Source of the DNA: an uncultured bacterium
GTDB lineage: Bacteria > Bacillota_I > Bacilli_A > RFN20 > CAG-826
Assembly: GCA_949297805.1 (NCBI GenBank)
Contig: CASFTG010000001.1
Coordinates: forward strand, 310,001 to 374,000
Length of the DNA: 64,000 nucleotides
Direction: 5' to 3'
This document shows positions 24,496 through 34,526 of this stretch, piece by piece. Position 1 is the stretch's first letter; each line of letters starts with the position of its first letter. The position numbers and the translations under genes are program-made. The notes under the pieces are model-generated. The model was not told the origin of the DNA, did no database searches, and saw only the letters and a list, made by a program, of their open reading frames with translations.

Positions 24496-27437
24496 AGAAA
24501 GGAACATTGCTTTTCGCCCTCGGAGCCTTTGGGCTCCTCGGCAGCGCCGCTGCCATATCGTTGCCTTTATCGGTTTACGCCGAAGATTCGACTCCGGATG
24601 ATACCTCCGGGTCGGAGGAAACCACCCCGACCGAACCGGTTAAGACGGTCGAGTACAGCTTTTGGGAAAATCAGGAATTGGTCCATTCGAAAGTCGTCCA
24701 AAATAAGATTTCCTCCAACATCTCCACTTTAACCGCCAACACGGTCGCAACTAACTACCAAGCGGATAACGCCCACGGGTTTTACACCGATAACGCGTCC
24801 TATAGCCGTTTAGTCGTCGAGGTCGAGGCGGCCGGTACTTATGATTACGGCATCTCGACTTACGACGCCACCGCCGACTTCCCGGTCAACATCTACGTCA
24901 ATTCCTATGCCAACAAGACCAGCACGATACTGGATAACGCGACTTGGTGGCAAAAGAATAACCTAGAGTATTCGACTATCCCGGTTGAACTAAACGAAGG
25001 GCGCAACGTCATCGTTACCCAGACTTGGAAATGGGGCAACCTCGTCACCTTCACTTTGCCCGAGACGGTCAAGGTCGTCTCCTTTGGTTCGGAGACCGAG
25101 GGTACTTATTCTGGGACTGATTTGATCCGGGCTGAGATGTATGTCGAGGATCCGCAGACCAATGTCTGGGATGGGAGCAAGGCTTTGACTTACAAAGAAC
25201 TCCGCTACGACGCTTCCGACGAATATCGGGGCGCGACCTTCGTTAACCTCGACTTAGCCGAAACGACCAAATCGCTAGATTTCGAGGTCCAAGTTGATCA
25301 GTGGAGCGGTGAATTGGCCTCGCTTGAACTGCAGGCCAACGGCAAAAGCACTGCCATCACCTTCGGCGACGGGACCACGACTGGCGAACCTTTCGTTGCC
25401 CATGTTCCCTCGTATGCTCTTGAGGAACTCGGGATTTCAGGGGAGGGCAAATATAGTTTAAGAATTATCAATACTGATTCCGCCCAGAAGGTCCGGCTTA
25501 ACTCCATCACCGAGAGCACGGCGGTTGACGTGGTTTCGGGCAAAGTCATCGCCGGCGACAAGCTTAAATCCTCCGTTAAAATCAATGGCCGGAGCCTTGA
25601 CCTTGCCGATGGAGGCATCGCCCTTGATTGGTCGGGGTCGGGTGTTGAGTTCGTCATGGAGGGCCAAGGCGACGTGATCGCCAACTTCTCCTCCAAAGGC
25701 AATTCCAGCAATACCCGCTTTGTCGTCGAGGTCGACGATCAAGATCCGGTTTATGTGACTCCCAGTGCAGCTTCGGTCCTCGCTTCCGACTTGCCTGAGG
25801 GCACCCATACTTTCCGTCTCACCAAGACCAGCGAAGCGGCTGGTAACCTTTATCAACTCAATAGCCTGACCGTTGATAAGGACGCGACTTTGACTCCGGC
25901 CGAAGAGCGTGATACCAAATTCCTCTTCCTCGGCGCCTCCATCGTCTGCGGCAACCAAATGGGCGAAGTGGTCGGTGAGGATTATTACCAAGCCTGGGGC
26001 AACTTGCTGACTCGGGCTTATGACGCCGATGCCCAAACGATTTCCTGCTCGGGCCGTGGCCTCATCCAAGGCACCTTATCCGAATCTTCTTGGGCGCAGG
26101 ACAATACTAAACAGATCACCGATATTTACACGAAGACTAGCTTCTTCCGTGATGCATCGACGGAATACGATATGGATTCCTTCGTCCCAAACGCCATCTT
26201 CATCAACGCGGGTAACAATGATTTGTCGGGTTCGCTTTTGGAAAAATACGGGACCACGGTTGAGGATATTGCTCAGGCCGCGGTCGATTTCACCAGCGAA
26301 CTTCGCGCCCTCTATAAGGATGCCTCGATCGTCTGGCTTTGGGGCGTCGGCACCAACCATGGCCGGAATTATGGCCAGGTCTTCGAGGAGGCGATCGCCG
26401 GCATCGCCGATGAGAACGTAGCCTTCGTTAACTGCGACGAAACCAAGGGCGATGAAGTCGTCACCGGCACCATGATCCAAGGCTTAAGCGGCCATCCGAC
26501 CCAGTATCAGCACGATCAGATTGCCGAGAAACTATCAGCCGCCTATTCCGACTTAAAAGGCGTCGACGATCCCTATACCCGGAAATACGACTTTACCCGT
26601 TACGAAGCTGAGGATTACGCCTCCGGCGGCAAGATCAACATCGAAGCTGATGATGCGGCCCAAAACTGGTCGGGCGGAAAATACGTTGGCGATTTGCCAA
26701 ATAACGAAATTGAAGACATCGCCGATGTGGAGTCGAAAGCGGCCAACATTGGTCATATCGCCATCCCGGTCGACGTTAAGGAAACCGGGGTCTACGAAAT
26801 TCAGATCGGCTATGCTACCAGCGCTAACGCGACCTTTGGCATCTCGATCGATGATGGCGAGTTTACCGAACTGACCGTCAATTCCGGCGATTGGTGCGGC
26901 GGTCATGGGGTCTATGAAACCTATACGACCACCCTCTACAAAGGGCAACGGACAATCTATCTCACCGCCGCCCTCTCCAATTGGATCAATTACGACTACG
27001 TCAACGTCTTGAGAATCGGCTCGGTTGAAGACAGCGTCTACCAAGCTGCCAAAGCCTATGCTGACCATTTCTTGCAAGTCACCGGCGAAGAATGCGAGAC
27101 CAGCGCCCTCGATAACGATTTCGACGAGGCTATCTGGACGACCTTAGCCAGCGATTACGAAGCCCTCGATCCGGAAGTCAAAGACTACATCTACTATTCC
27201 GATGATTTCTCCGCCATGCGGGAACGCTACAGCTTCATCATGACGAAGTATGGCTTCACCAACTTCCTGACCAACGCCTCTGGCACCTTGTTGAAAGCTC
27301 CCGCCTATATTGAGAACACTTACGCCTACAATACCAATTGGGGGCTAGTGGCTGGTATTCTCGCCTTGGTCGCGGTCGGCGGCGCCATCGTCGCCGTCGT
27401 TGCCCTCAACAAGAGCAAGAAGCGGAAGGAGCAATAA
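24492..27437 (+). CDS. Surface-anchored SGNH hydrolase with carbohydrate-binding regions
   Basis: A 981-residue protein with a signal peptide (ending near SVYAED), a Thr/Ser/Glu linker, beta-rich N-terminal repeats, an SGNH/GDSL esterase domain (about residues 478-690), a CBM-like beta domain, a helical module, then one membrane helix and a KKRKEQ tail. SGNH blocks are LFLGASIVCG (Ser about 483), INAGNNDLSG and the late SGHPTQYQHD with His about 668. The CBM-like block has YEIQIGYATS and SGDWCGGHGVY. No LPXTG motif is present, so anchoring is by the helix. Such esterases often remove acetyl groups from polysaccharides. It overlaps the cytoplasmic GH30 by four bases with AAAGGAG ahead of the ATG. 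Confidence 0.82.
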   Translation: MKKGTLLFALGAFGLLGSAAAISLPLSVYAEDSTPDDTSGSEETTPTEPVKTVEYSFWENQELVHSKVVQNKISSNISTLTANTVATNYQADNAHGFYTDNASYSRLVVEVEAAGTYDYGISTYDATADFPVNIYVNSYANKTSTILDNATWWQKNNLEYSTIPVELNEGRNVIVTQTWKWGNLVTFTLPETVKVVSFGSETEGTYSGTDLIRAEMYVEDPQTNVWDGSKALTYKELRYDASDEYRGATFVNLDLAETTKSLDFEVQVDQWSGELASLELQANGKSTAITFGDGTTTGEPFVAHVPSYALEELGISGEGKYSLRIINTDSAQKVRLNSITESTAVDVVSGKVIAGDKLKSSVKINGRSLDLADGGIALDWSGSGVEFVMEGQGDVIANFSSKGNSSNTRFVVEVDDQDPVYVTPSAASVLASDLPEGTHTFRLTKTSEAAGNLYQLNSLTVDKDATLTPAEERDTKFLFLGASIVCGNQMGEVVGEDYYQAWGNLLTRAYDADAQTISCSGRGLIQGTLSESSWAQDNTKQITDIYTKTSFFRDASTEYDMDSFVPNAIFINAGNNDLSGSLLEKYGTTVEDIAQAAVDFTSELRALYKDASIVWLWGVGTNHGRNYGQVFEEAIAGIADENVAFVNCDETKGDEVVTGTMIQGLSGHPTQYQHDQIAEKLSAAYSDLKGVDDPYTRKYDFTRYEAEDYASGGKINIEADDAAQNWSGGKYVGDLPNNEIEDIADVESKAANIGHIAIPVDVKETGVYEIQIGYATSANATFGISIDDGEFTELTVNSGDWCGGHGVYETYTTTLYKGQRTIYLTAALSNWINYDYVNVLRIGSVEDSVYQAAKAYADHFLQVTGEECETSALDNDFDEAIWTTLASDYEALDPEVKDYIYYSDDFSAMRERYSFIMTKYGFTNFLTNASGTLLKAPAYIENTYAYNTNWGLVAGILALVAVGGAIVAVVALNKSKKRKEQ

Positions 27438-30400
27438 TGGTTCCTTTTCTCCTTAGCTTGGCTTTACTCGGGATGGCCTCGCCCCTCGCGGGAGGGGTCA
27501 GCCCATTGGCCGATGAGCCGGTAACTTATAATTTCGTCGGCAACGCCGCCCTTCATCACGTCCGTTTCCCCGACACCGACAATAACGGGGTCAATCAATT
27601 TGGCCAGGAACGGGGTGGTTTCGGGGTCAATTACCAACAAGCGGCCATCACGCCCCTTACCTCGGCTGAAGCCTCTTTCGCCCGCTTGGTCGTCAATGCC
27701 GAGTCGGCGGGGACTTATAACATCCCCCTGACCTTCAAGGCTGGCAACTATCCGGTCAACGTTTATGTGAACTCGGTCGATAACGTCGAGACCCATTCCA
27801 TTTCGGGCAATTGGGGCGAGATGGAATATGACGACCTTTACGTCAATCTCAACCAAGGGCAAAACGTCTTGGTATTCCAAGTCTTCGATTGGGGCTCGCT
27901 TCGGACTTTCACCCTGCCCGCGGGACTGGATTTGGTTAAAACCTCTTATCCGGTCGGTACCTATGGGGTCGAGAGCTTGATCTTCCAGGCCACTTACCTA
28001 AGTGGGACGATCGAGGACCTATTCAATCCCGCGACCACCGTTTCCTACCAAGACCTGATCTTGGATGCCAATCAGCAATACAAAGGGGCGGCAATCGCTT
28101 ATATCACGCCAGCGGAGACCAATCCTTCCCTCGATGTCACGATCAAGATGTCGAGCAAAGGCGCGACCAATTCCTTGGCGTATTCGGTGGGGCCGAACGT
28201 CGACTCCTATAAGACCGTCGATCTAAGCGCCGCTCCCTTAAACGAGGAATACACCGTCCATCTTCCTTCCTACGAATTGGCTTCGATGGGCTACGCTTCC
28301 TCGCAAGAGAACTATGTTCGGATCGCCAATGCCGGGGTCGCCGGCGATGGGGCCTTCACGGTCATCTCGATCAAAGAATCGTCCCAAACTGATGTCGACC
28401 CGGTCGGACCGACTACCTATGTCGGGGCCGAGGAGCTGAAGTCCTTAGTCAATGTCCGGGGCCGGAGCTTAGAAACTCTCGACGCCATCCCGCTTGACTG
28501 GTCGGCCTCCGGTTTGGATTTCGTCTATGAAGGCAGTGGGTCCTTGGTCCTCCATACCGATGTGGCCAGCTCGATCCAAACCCAAAACACCAAGTTCGTG
28601 GTCGATATCGATGGGGACGTCCATTATGTGAACGTTACCCCGGAGACGATTCTGGCCACCGAATTGGAAGACGGGACTCACTCGGTCTCGATTTATAAGA
28701 CCAGCGAGGCGGCCGGAAACCTTTTGTCGGTGACCGGAATCGAATACAGCAATGGTGGAGAAATCCGCAAAAGCGCCGCCAAAGAGTTGAAATTCGAATT
28801 CATCGGCGACTCCGTGACCTGCGCCAACCAGGTCGCGATGAACGTCGAGGACGCCTATCAGGGTTTCGCTCGGCGAATCGCCAATGCCTATGATGCCGAC
28901 TTCGATGTCATCTCCGTCTCCGGACGGGGATTGATGGAAGGATTCAATTCCGAATCCAACTGGGCCATGTCGAAAGATGCCCAGATGAAGGATATTTATA
29001 ACTACCAATCCTATTTCCGCGATCCGAATACCTTGGCTGAGGCCGAAGAGGCCGACGTCATCGTTGTCGGGTTGGGAAGCAACGACTTAGGGGCTTCGAT
29101 CATGGCAACCCTCGGGACCACCATCGAGGATTTCACCGCCGAAGCTACTGCCTTCGCCGCCAAATTACGGACGGCCCATCCGGAAGCGAAGATTGTCTTC
29201 GCCTATGGCATGTATTATAACCGGGACCATATCCCGGAATACCAAGCGGCTATCGAAGGGCTTAACGACGAGAACATCGCTTTCGTTGAGATCCCGCAGA
29301 TGATGCTTGGTGACTCGGGCCATGCCAATGAGCTGAACCATGACGAGATTGGCGGGATCCTCTCGAAGAAAATCTCGGAAATGCTCGGCGTCGCTGACCC
29401 CTATGTTCGGGAATACGATTACCAAACCCTTGAGGCTGAGGATGCCCTTATCTTCGGCGGGGAGGTTAAGCAAAAGGAAGGCGACCAGTATTGGAGCGGT
29501 GGAGCCTATGTCGGCGAGATGGGGCCTTCGGATGAGGATGGCTACGCCACCTCGATCGAGGAGATCGCTGAGGACGCCAGCAACGTCAAACGGCTGACCT
29601 TTACCTTCGAAGTCCCGGAAACCGCCGAATACGAAATCCGGATCGGCTATGCCACCGGGACGAGCGATTCCCCGATGTCGTCCTTGGTTGGCTACCGTTT
29701 CGATGGGCAGCCGTGGCAGCAGACGACCTTGACTGGCTCCGATTGGTGTGGCGGCCATGGCCTCTATAGCTCGGTTTACGGGAAATTGACCAAAGGCCTC
29801 CATAGCTTCACCATCACCGGGGACCTTAATCCCAATGGTTGGATTAATTACGATTTCATCAACGTGGTCAAAGGCGATCCCGTCAATTCCTACCAGGTCA
29901 AGGCCTCGACCGGGACTGGCTATTCCATCCACTCGTTGCCTACGGAAGTGGTCGAAGGCGAGGATCTCTCCTTCAGCGTCAAGTTGGAGCAGAATTATTC
30001 GAAGTCGCCTCTCGTCGTGAGCAATAACGGGACGGCCTTGACTCCGAACGCCGATGGAAGCTATACGATTCCCGATGTCTCATCCGACGTTAACATCTCC
30101 GTCAGCGGCGTGACCCTCAATAAGTGGAAAGTCACCTATTACGCCTATGAAGGGGCGCAAGCCTTCGCTTCCTTCGATGTCACGGTTGGCGAGAAAATCA
30201 CCATCCCGAGCACCAATCCGACCCGCGATGGCTATACCTTCGTTGGCTGGATCATCGACTTCGACGTGATGCCCAATAGCGACATCAACGTCTATGCCGA
30301 GTGGGAAGCGATCGGCTCTGGTGATTCGTCTTCCGAACCGGGCGGGGATAGTTCGTCTAGCGATGGATCCTCCAGCCTCCCGAGCGAGGATTCCTCCTCA

Positions 30401-30553
30401 TCTTCGACTCCTTCCGACCCGAGCGATTCGGGGGATGAGAAGCCGCGCGACAACACCGTCCTTTGGATTGTCTTGGGCGTGGTTGGCGGGGTCGTCGTCT
30501 TAGCTGCCGCCGGCTTAGGCATCTTCTTCTATCTGAAGAAACGGAAAAAATAA
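27437..30553 (+). CDS. Second surface-anchored SGNH hydrolase (paralogue)
   Basis: A 1038-residue paralogue of the preceding protein. The ATG at 27437 overlaps the previous stop (TAATG) and has GGAAGGAG just upstream; the longer open frame merely runs through the other gene. A signal peptide is followed by the same beta repeats, then the SGNH domain with EFIGDSVTCANQ (Ser about 459), VVGLGSNDLG and the block GHANELNHDE. Next come a CBM-like domain (GSDWCGGHGLY), a Listeria-Bacteroides-type repeat (RDGYTFVGWIIDFD), a long Ser/Pro/Asp linker, a membrane helix and a KKRKK tail. It lacks the helical module of its neighbour and has the Ser-rich stalk instead. Last gene of the glycan operon. Confidence 0.82.
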   Translation: MVPFLLSLALLGMASPLAGGVSPLADEPVTYNFVGNAALHHVRFPDTDNNGVNQFGQERGGFGVNYQQAAITPLTSAEASFARLVVNAESAGTYNIPLTFKAGNYPVNVYVNSVDNVETHSISGNWGEMEYDDLYVNLNQGQNVLVFQVFDWGSLRTFTLPAGLDLVKTSYPVGTYGVESLIFQATYLSGTIEDLFNPATTVSYQDLILDANQQYKGAAIAYITPAETNPSLDVTIKMSSKGATNSLAYSVGPNVDSYKTVDLSAAPLNEEYTVHLPSYELASMGYASSQENYVRIANAGVAGDGAFTVISIKESSQTDVDPVGPTTYVGAEELKSLVNVRGRSLETLDAIPLDWSASGLDFVYEGSGSLVLHTDVASSIQTQNTKFVVDIDGDVHYVNVTPETILATELEDGTHSVSIYKTSEAAGNLLSVTGIEYSNGGEIRKSAAKELKFEFIGDSVTCANQVAMNVEDAYQGFARRIANAYDADFDVISVSGRGLMEGFNSESNWAMSKDAQMKDIYNYQSYFRDPNTLAEAEEADVIVVGLGSNDLGASIMATLGTTIEDFTAEATAFAAKLRTAHPEAKIVFAYGMYYNRDHIPEYQAAIEGLNDENIAFVEIPQMMLGDSGHANELNHDEIGGILSKKISEMLGVADPYVREYDYQTLEAEDALIFGGEVKQKEGDQYWSGGAYVGEMGPSDEDGYATSIEEIAEDASNVKRLTFTFEVPETAEYEIRIGYATGTSDSPMSSLVGYRFDGQPWQQTTLTGSDWCGGHGLYSSVYGKLTKGLHSFTITGDLNPNGWINYDFINVVKGDPVNSYQVKASTGTGYSIHSLPTEVVEGEDLSFSVKLEQNYSKSPLVVSNNGTALTPNADGSYTIPDVSSDVNISVSGVTLNKWKVTYYAYEGAQAFASFDVTVGEKITIPSTNPTRDGYTFVGWIIDFDVMPNSDINVYAEWEAIGSGDSSSEPGGDSSSSDGSSSLPSEDSSSSSTPSDPSDSGDEKPRDNTVLWIVLGVVGGVVVLAAAGLGIFFYLKKRKK

Positions 30554-30566
30554 TCCATCCATCAGT

Positions 30567-30600
30567 AAATAGGGCTCCCATCGCGGAGCCCTATTTCTAT
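30567..30600 (+). terminator. Terminator of the glycan-use operon
   Basis: AAATAGGGCTCC (30567-30578), a six-base loop, GGAGCCCTATTT (30585-30596), then TCTAT. The 12-bp stem is near perfect, and the T run lies within it. Confidence 0.85.
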
Positions 30601-30623
30601 GCCTTCCCATGCCTTTTAGGCCT

Positions 30624-30651
30624 TCGACAATCTTGGCTCTTTGGTTATCCT
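30624..30651 (+). promoter_or_regulatory. Promoter giving a probable leaderless mRNA
   Basis: TCGACA (30624-30629) and TATCCT (30646-30651) are 16 bp apart. The ATG at 30658 is seven bases after the end of the -10 box. No Shine-Dalgarno sequence is present. Confidence 0.45.
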
Positions 30652-30657
30652 ATGGGC

Positions 30658-30981
30658 ATGCTAGTTATCAATATCTATTATTCAGGGAAAAACGGGGCGG
30701 CTCATTCCTTCGTCAAAGCCATGGAGGAAACGGGATTAGTTAAGATGATCCGGAATGAACCGGGCAACCTAGGGTATGAGTATTTCTATCCGGTTGATGA
30801 CGGGGAGACAGTCCTGCTTATCGATAAATGGATGGACGAACATGCCTTAGACGCCCATCATCAAAGCCCATTGATGGGGCAGATCGCCGAGCTACGGGAC
30901 CGTTTCGACCTTCATATGCGGGTCGAATGGTATGTGCCAATTGAAGACAATCCCTCTGACGAAGGCTATGTCCGTCATTGA
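30658..30981 (+). CDS. Putative monooxygenase of the ABM/YgiN family
   Basis: A 107-residue single-domain protein with the antibiotic-biosynthesis-monooxygenase fold signature: MLVINIYYSGKNG, MIRNEPGNLGYEYFYPVD, LIDKWMDEHALDAHHQSP and a final beta strand. Family members degrade quinones, haem or reactive aldehydes, or have unknown roles. The ATG at 30658 fits the predicted transcription start; an ATG two codons earlier (30652) is an alternative. It overlaps the convergent membrane-protein gene by seven bases. Confidence 0.75.
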   Translation: MLVINIYYSGKNGAAHSFVKAMEETGLVKMIRNEPGNLGYEYFYPVDDGETVLLIDKWMDEHALDAHHQSPLMGQIAELRDRFDLHMRVEWYVPIEDNPSDEGYVRH

Positions 30982-32357
30982 GCCGGTTGTTTGATTAGAC
31001 GACGATGGACCTTCCTCACCAATAACTGGAAGCCAAAGAAGGCGAAGAAGAGGCCGATATAAACGGCGTAAAGCCCAATTAAATAAAGGGGATTGACTTC
31101 ACAGACCCCGATTTGGAAGTTGATCCAGCCCGGGACCTCAATCGGCAAAGGATTGACTTGGGTAAAGGCGAAGTTTAGATAAAGCAATTCGGGCAAATGG
31201 TTTCCATACCCATCGACCCAGGTGGCCGAGGCGTTGGTGATGCCGACCGAGACAGCGGTGGCGATAAGGATGACCACCCCGTAATAAGCGATGGGGATGA
31301 GGCAGTTTTTAAAATGGAACTCGCTATGACGAAGCATGACGGGCAAGATTGAGAGCAAGAACAATAACAAGTGGGTCGAGGTGAAGTAGAGGAAAGAATA
31401 ATCGAGGACCGAGCCGAAGTTCTGAATCCGCCCGAAATAGAAGAAGACGGTCAAAGCCCCGGCCGAGTGGACGAAGAAGGCGATGTCATAAAGGACTTTC
31501 TTCCTTAAGGTGACCGACAATAAGACGATGATCTTCCCGATGTCGCAGATGAACAGGGGAATGCTCGATAAGACGATGTTATAGATGTTATAGCCATCGC
31601 CGATCAGCATCGAATCCTTCCCGGCGAAATGGATGATGAGGATGATGGCCATCGCCCGAAGATAGAAGACTTGGGATTCTTTATCCTTCTTCTTTAAGAG
31701 GAAATAAGAAAGCCAGGTGAAGAAGATGACCAAGGCAAACATTAAGAAATGCCAGATGGTGAAGTTATCGAAATGGGTCGCGCTTTGGAACCAATCGGGG
31801 CTATGGGCGATCGGCTCGGACAAGATGTTCAGCGGGATGGTCATTAAGACGAATAAAGGGAAATAGAGCAAAGACTTCCAATCTTCTTTTTTCCATTCAT
31901 TGCCCAAGAGGTAATAAAGTCCAATCCCGATTAAGATGGCGTCTTGGAGGACGAACATCGTGACGATGGCGAGTTGGGGCATGAAGAGGTTGATCGAATC
32001 GTAGATGGCCAAAGTCACCGAATCGAGGTTATTCCGGTTCGGGGTATTGAAAGGCGTCTTGACCATCGAGCTATATTCGAATAGGCACGAAAGGGATACT
32101 AAAGCCAAAAGGGGATAGAGCAACTTCAGTATATCTTGGCTCTTCTTATGATGGAGGTAGACTGCTAAAGGGACGAGCAAATAAGCCGCCATCTTCGATA
32201 GTTCACTCAGGATGAGCCAAAAGGAGAAGTCGCTCATCCGCGAAAAGACATGGAACTGGTTGAAGGTGAAAGATTGGAGTAAGCCAAAGAGAAGATAAAG
32301 GAAAGCCCCGACCTTCAAAGCAAGGTCGAAGCGTTTTCCAAATGGCGGAGTCGGCAT
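30975..32357 (-). CDS. Polytopic membrane protein, YwaF-like
   Basis: A 460-residue integral membrane protein with about twelve hydrophobic helices and a basic C-terminus (LVRKVHRRLIKQ). The helix pattern and the C-terminal half (FVHSAGALTVFFYFG, then STHLLLFLLSILPVML) resemble the YwaF/TIGR02206 family of unknown function. On the minus strand TAGACT precedes the ATG by five bases, so it may be leaderless. It lies nine bases after the end of the glutamine synthetase gene on the same strand. Confidence 0.6.
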   Translation of the reverse strand: MPTPPFGKRFDLALKVGAFLYLLFGLLQSFTFNQFHVFSRMSDFSFWLILSELSKMAAYLLVPLAVYLHHKKSQDILKLLYPLLALVSLSCLFEYSSMVKTPFNTPNRNNLDSVTLAIYDSINLFMPQLAIVTMFVLQDAILIGIGLYYLLGNEWKKEDWKSLLYFPLFVLMTIPLNILSEPIAHSPDWFQSATHFDNFTIWHFLMFALVIFFTWLSYFLLKKKDKESQVFYLRAMAIILIIHFAGKDSMLIGDGYNIYNIVLSSIPLFICDIGKIIVLLSVTLRKKVLYDIAFFVHSAGALTVFFYFGRIQNFGSVLDYSFLYFTSTHLLLFLLSILPVMLRHSEFHFKNCLIPIAYYGVVILIATAVSVGITNASATWVDGYGNHLPELLYLNFAFTQVNPLPIEVPGWINFQIGVCEVNPLYLIGLYAVYIGLFFAFFGFQLLVRKVHRRLIKQPAQ

Positions 32358-32365
32358 GCTATAGT

Positions 32366-34459
32366 CTAAATGGTGTGGAAGAGCAGATCGCCATAAGAGG
32401 GGATCGGCCAGTAGGATTTATCAACGATCAGCTCGAGTTTGTCAAGCGGAGTTCGAACTTTCTTCATGTCGACAAGCAAGACATCACGGCAATAGACGGC
32501 TAGTTCATGCCCTTTGAGCTCTTTGGCTTTGACGATATCCTCATCCAAGGCTTTCAAGGCGAGGAACCCTTCGTCGATCAGCTTATTGACCTCATCGAGG
32601 GTCTGGTTGGCATAAGTCGATAGTTCATATTGCTCGGTCTCGCGGATAAGCAAAGCCAAGTAACGGTTGGCGGCGGGCAATAACGCCTTATGGGCCAAAT
32701 GCGATAAGGTTTTAGCATCGATTAAGGATGCCGAGGCGTAGTTGGCGAACTTGATCTCTTGCCTAGAGGCTAATTCTGATTCGGTTAAGACACGGGAAGA
32801 ACGGAAGAGCTGCTTGACCGGCTCGCTGCTTAAGGCCTCGGTCGCCTCGACCGCGGTTTTTAGTTCGGGAAGCCCTCTCCGCTTCGCCTCTTCCTTCCAT
32901 TCGGGGGAATAGCCGTCGCCAGAGAAGACGATCCGGATATGCTCTTTCAAAGTCTTTTGAATCCAGGCCTTGATAGCGGTCTCTTTGTCGTCGCTTTTGG
33001 AGACGAAATCGACGAAATGGGACAATTCATAACCGACCGCGGTGTTGAGGACGGTGTTGGCCTCAGAGATGTTTTGGTTCGAGCCGACCATCCGGAATTC
33101 GAATTTATTGCCAGTGAAAGCGAAAGGCGAGGTCCGGTTCCGGTCCGTGTTGTCTTTATACAATAAAGGCAAGGACTTAGCCCCGGTGTCGATGATCGAA
33201 CGGTCGCTATGCGAACCATTCTTCCCTTCGATCAACCGGTGGACCAGTTCTTCAAGGTTTTCCCCTAAGAAGACCGAGACGATGGCCGGCGGGGCCTCGT
33301 CCCCGCCTAAGCGGTGATCGTTAGCGTAAGTCGCCGCCGATTCGCGAAGCAAGGGGGCGTATTCATCGGTCGCGGCCACGATAGCGGTTAAGAAAACCTG
33401 GAAGATCAAGTTGTTCTCCGGCTCTTTGCCGGGTTTTAAAAGGTTGATCCCGGTGTCGGTGCCGATCGACCAGTTGTTATGCTTGCCCGAGCCATTGACC
33501 CCGACGAAGGGCTTTTCATCGAGCACGCAGACTAGGCCATGCTTTTTGGCGGTCCGCCGCAAGACGAGCATGACCAATTGGTTTTGGTCGGCGGCGATGT
33601 TGCAAGGGGAATAGATGGTGGCTAATTCATGCTGGGAGGGGGCGACCTCGTTATGCTCGGTCCGAGCCGGGACGCCGAGTTTCCATAAAGTCCGGTTGAC
33701 CTCGCTCATGAAGGAAGCGACCTGGGTCCGGATCGGGCCAAAATAATGGTCCTCGAGTTCCTGCCCTTTCGGGGCGGGGGCGCCCACTAGGGTCCGCCCG
33801 GTATAGGCTAAGTCTTTCCGTTTGGCGACGCGGCTCCCTTCTAAAAGGAAATACTCCTGCTCGGCTCCGGCGTAGGCGATGACCCGGTTGGTCTTCTCGT
33901 CGCCCAATAAACGGAGGGCTTTGACCGCTTGTTCGGATAGGTAATCCATTGAGCGGAGTAAAGGGGTCTTTTCATCTAAAGCCTCATTGGTATAGGAGCA
34001 GAAAGCGGTCGGGAGGAAAAGGGCGCAGCTGCTGTCGTCTTTGTATAAAAAGGCGGGGGAAGTGCAGTCATAGGCGGTATAGCCCCGAGCCTCGAAGGTG
34101 GCCCGTAAGCCCCCAGAAGGGAAGGAGGAGGCATCGGGCTCGCTTTTGATGAGCTCTTTGCCAGAGAAGGAGAGGATGGCTTTGCCTTCCTCATCGATTC
34201 CGGAGAGGAAGGAGTCGTGCTTCTCGGCGGTGATGCCATTTAAGGGCTGGAACCAGTGGGTGAAGTGGGTGGCCCCGTTTTCTAAAGCCCAGGTCTTCAA
34301 GGCGTGGGCGAGTTTCTCGGCCAAGGGGCCATCTAGCGGGATCCCTTTTTCCTTCACTTCTTTCAAAGCCAAGAAGGATTCCTTGTCGAGGTAGCGTTTA
34401 GCCGTATCATCGGTAAACGCCAAACAGCCGAATTCGTTCTTCAGTTCGTTGCTTTCCAT
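32366..34459 (-). CDS. glnN: Glutamine synthetase type III
   Basis: This enzyme makes glutamine from glutamate, ammonia and ATP in the cytoplasm. The 697-residue length is typical of type III (GlnN), which is much longer than type I. Diagnostic blocks are ARTEHNEVAPSQHELATIY, NGSGKHNNWSIGTDTG and RNRTSPFAFTGNKFEFRMVG. The ATG at 34459 is chosen because GAAAGGGG is a few bases upstream, and the open frame before it would overlap the divergent aldehyde dehydrogenase promoter. No GlnR site was recognised. Confidence 0.95.
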   Translation of the reverse strand: MESNELKNEFGCLAFTDDTAKRYLDKESFLALKEVKEKGIPLDGPLAEKLAHALKTWALENGATHFTHWFQPLNGITAEKHDSFLSGIDEEGKAILSFSGKELIKSEPDASSFPSGGLRATFEARGYTAYDCTSPAFLYKDDSSCALFLPTAFCSYTNEALDEKTPLLRSMDYLSEQAVKALRLLGDEKTNRVIAYAGAEQEYFLLEGSRVAKRKDLAYTGRTLVGAPAPKGQELEDHYFGPIRTQVASFMSEVNRTLWKLGVPARTEHNEVAPSQHELATIYSPCNIAADQNQLVMLVLRRTAKKHGLVCVLDEKPFVGVNGSGKHNNWSIGTDTGINLLKPGKEPENNLIFQVFLTAIVAATDEYAPLLRESAATYANDHRLGGDEAPPAIVSVFLGENLEELVHRLIEGKNGSHSDRSIIDTGAKSLPLLYKDNTDRNRTSPFAFTGNKFEFRMVGSNQNISEANTVLNTAVGYELSHFVDFVSKSDDKETAIKAWIQKTLKEHIRIVFSGDGYSPEWKEEAKRRGLPELKTAVEATEALSSEPVKQLFRSSRVLTESELASRQEIKFANYASASLIDAKTLSHLAHKALLPAANRYLALLIRETEQYELSTYANQTLDEVNKLIDEGFLALKALDEDIVKAKELKGHELAVYCRDVLLVDMKKVRTPLDKLELIVDKSYWPIPSYGDLLFHTI

Positions 34460-34514
34460 GTTCTGCCCCTTTCGGTACGGCATATTATAGGAGCAAAAAG
34501 CCAAAATGGAATGG

Positions 34515-34520
34515 TAAAAT
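34515..34520 (+). promoter_or_regulatory. Extended -10 box of the aldehyde dehydrogenase gene
   Basis: TGGTAAAAT is an extended -10 (TGN plus TAAAAT). The ATG at 34527 follows after six bases without a Shine-Dalgarno sequence, so the mRNA is probably leaderless. Confidence 0.45.
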
Positions 34521-34526
34521 ATGCTC

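Noticed and set aside
27338..27436. Extension of the second SGNH protein 33 codons upstream
   Set aside because: It lies inside the preceding gene in another frame and would place a basic peptide before the signal sequence; ATG 27437 has its own GGAAGGAG and gives a proper signal peptide.
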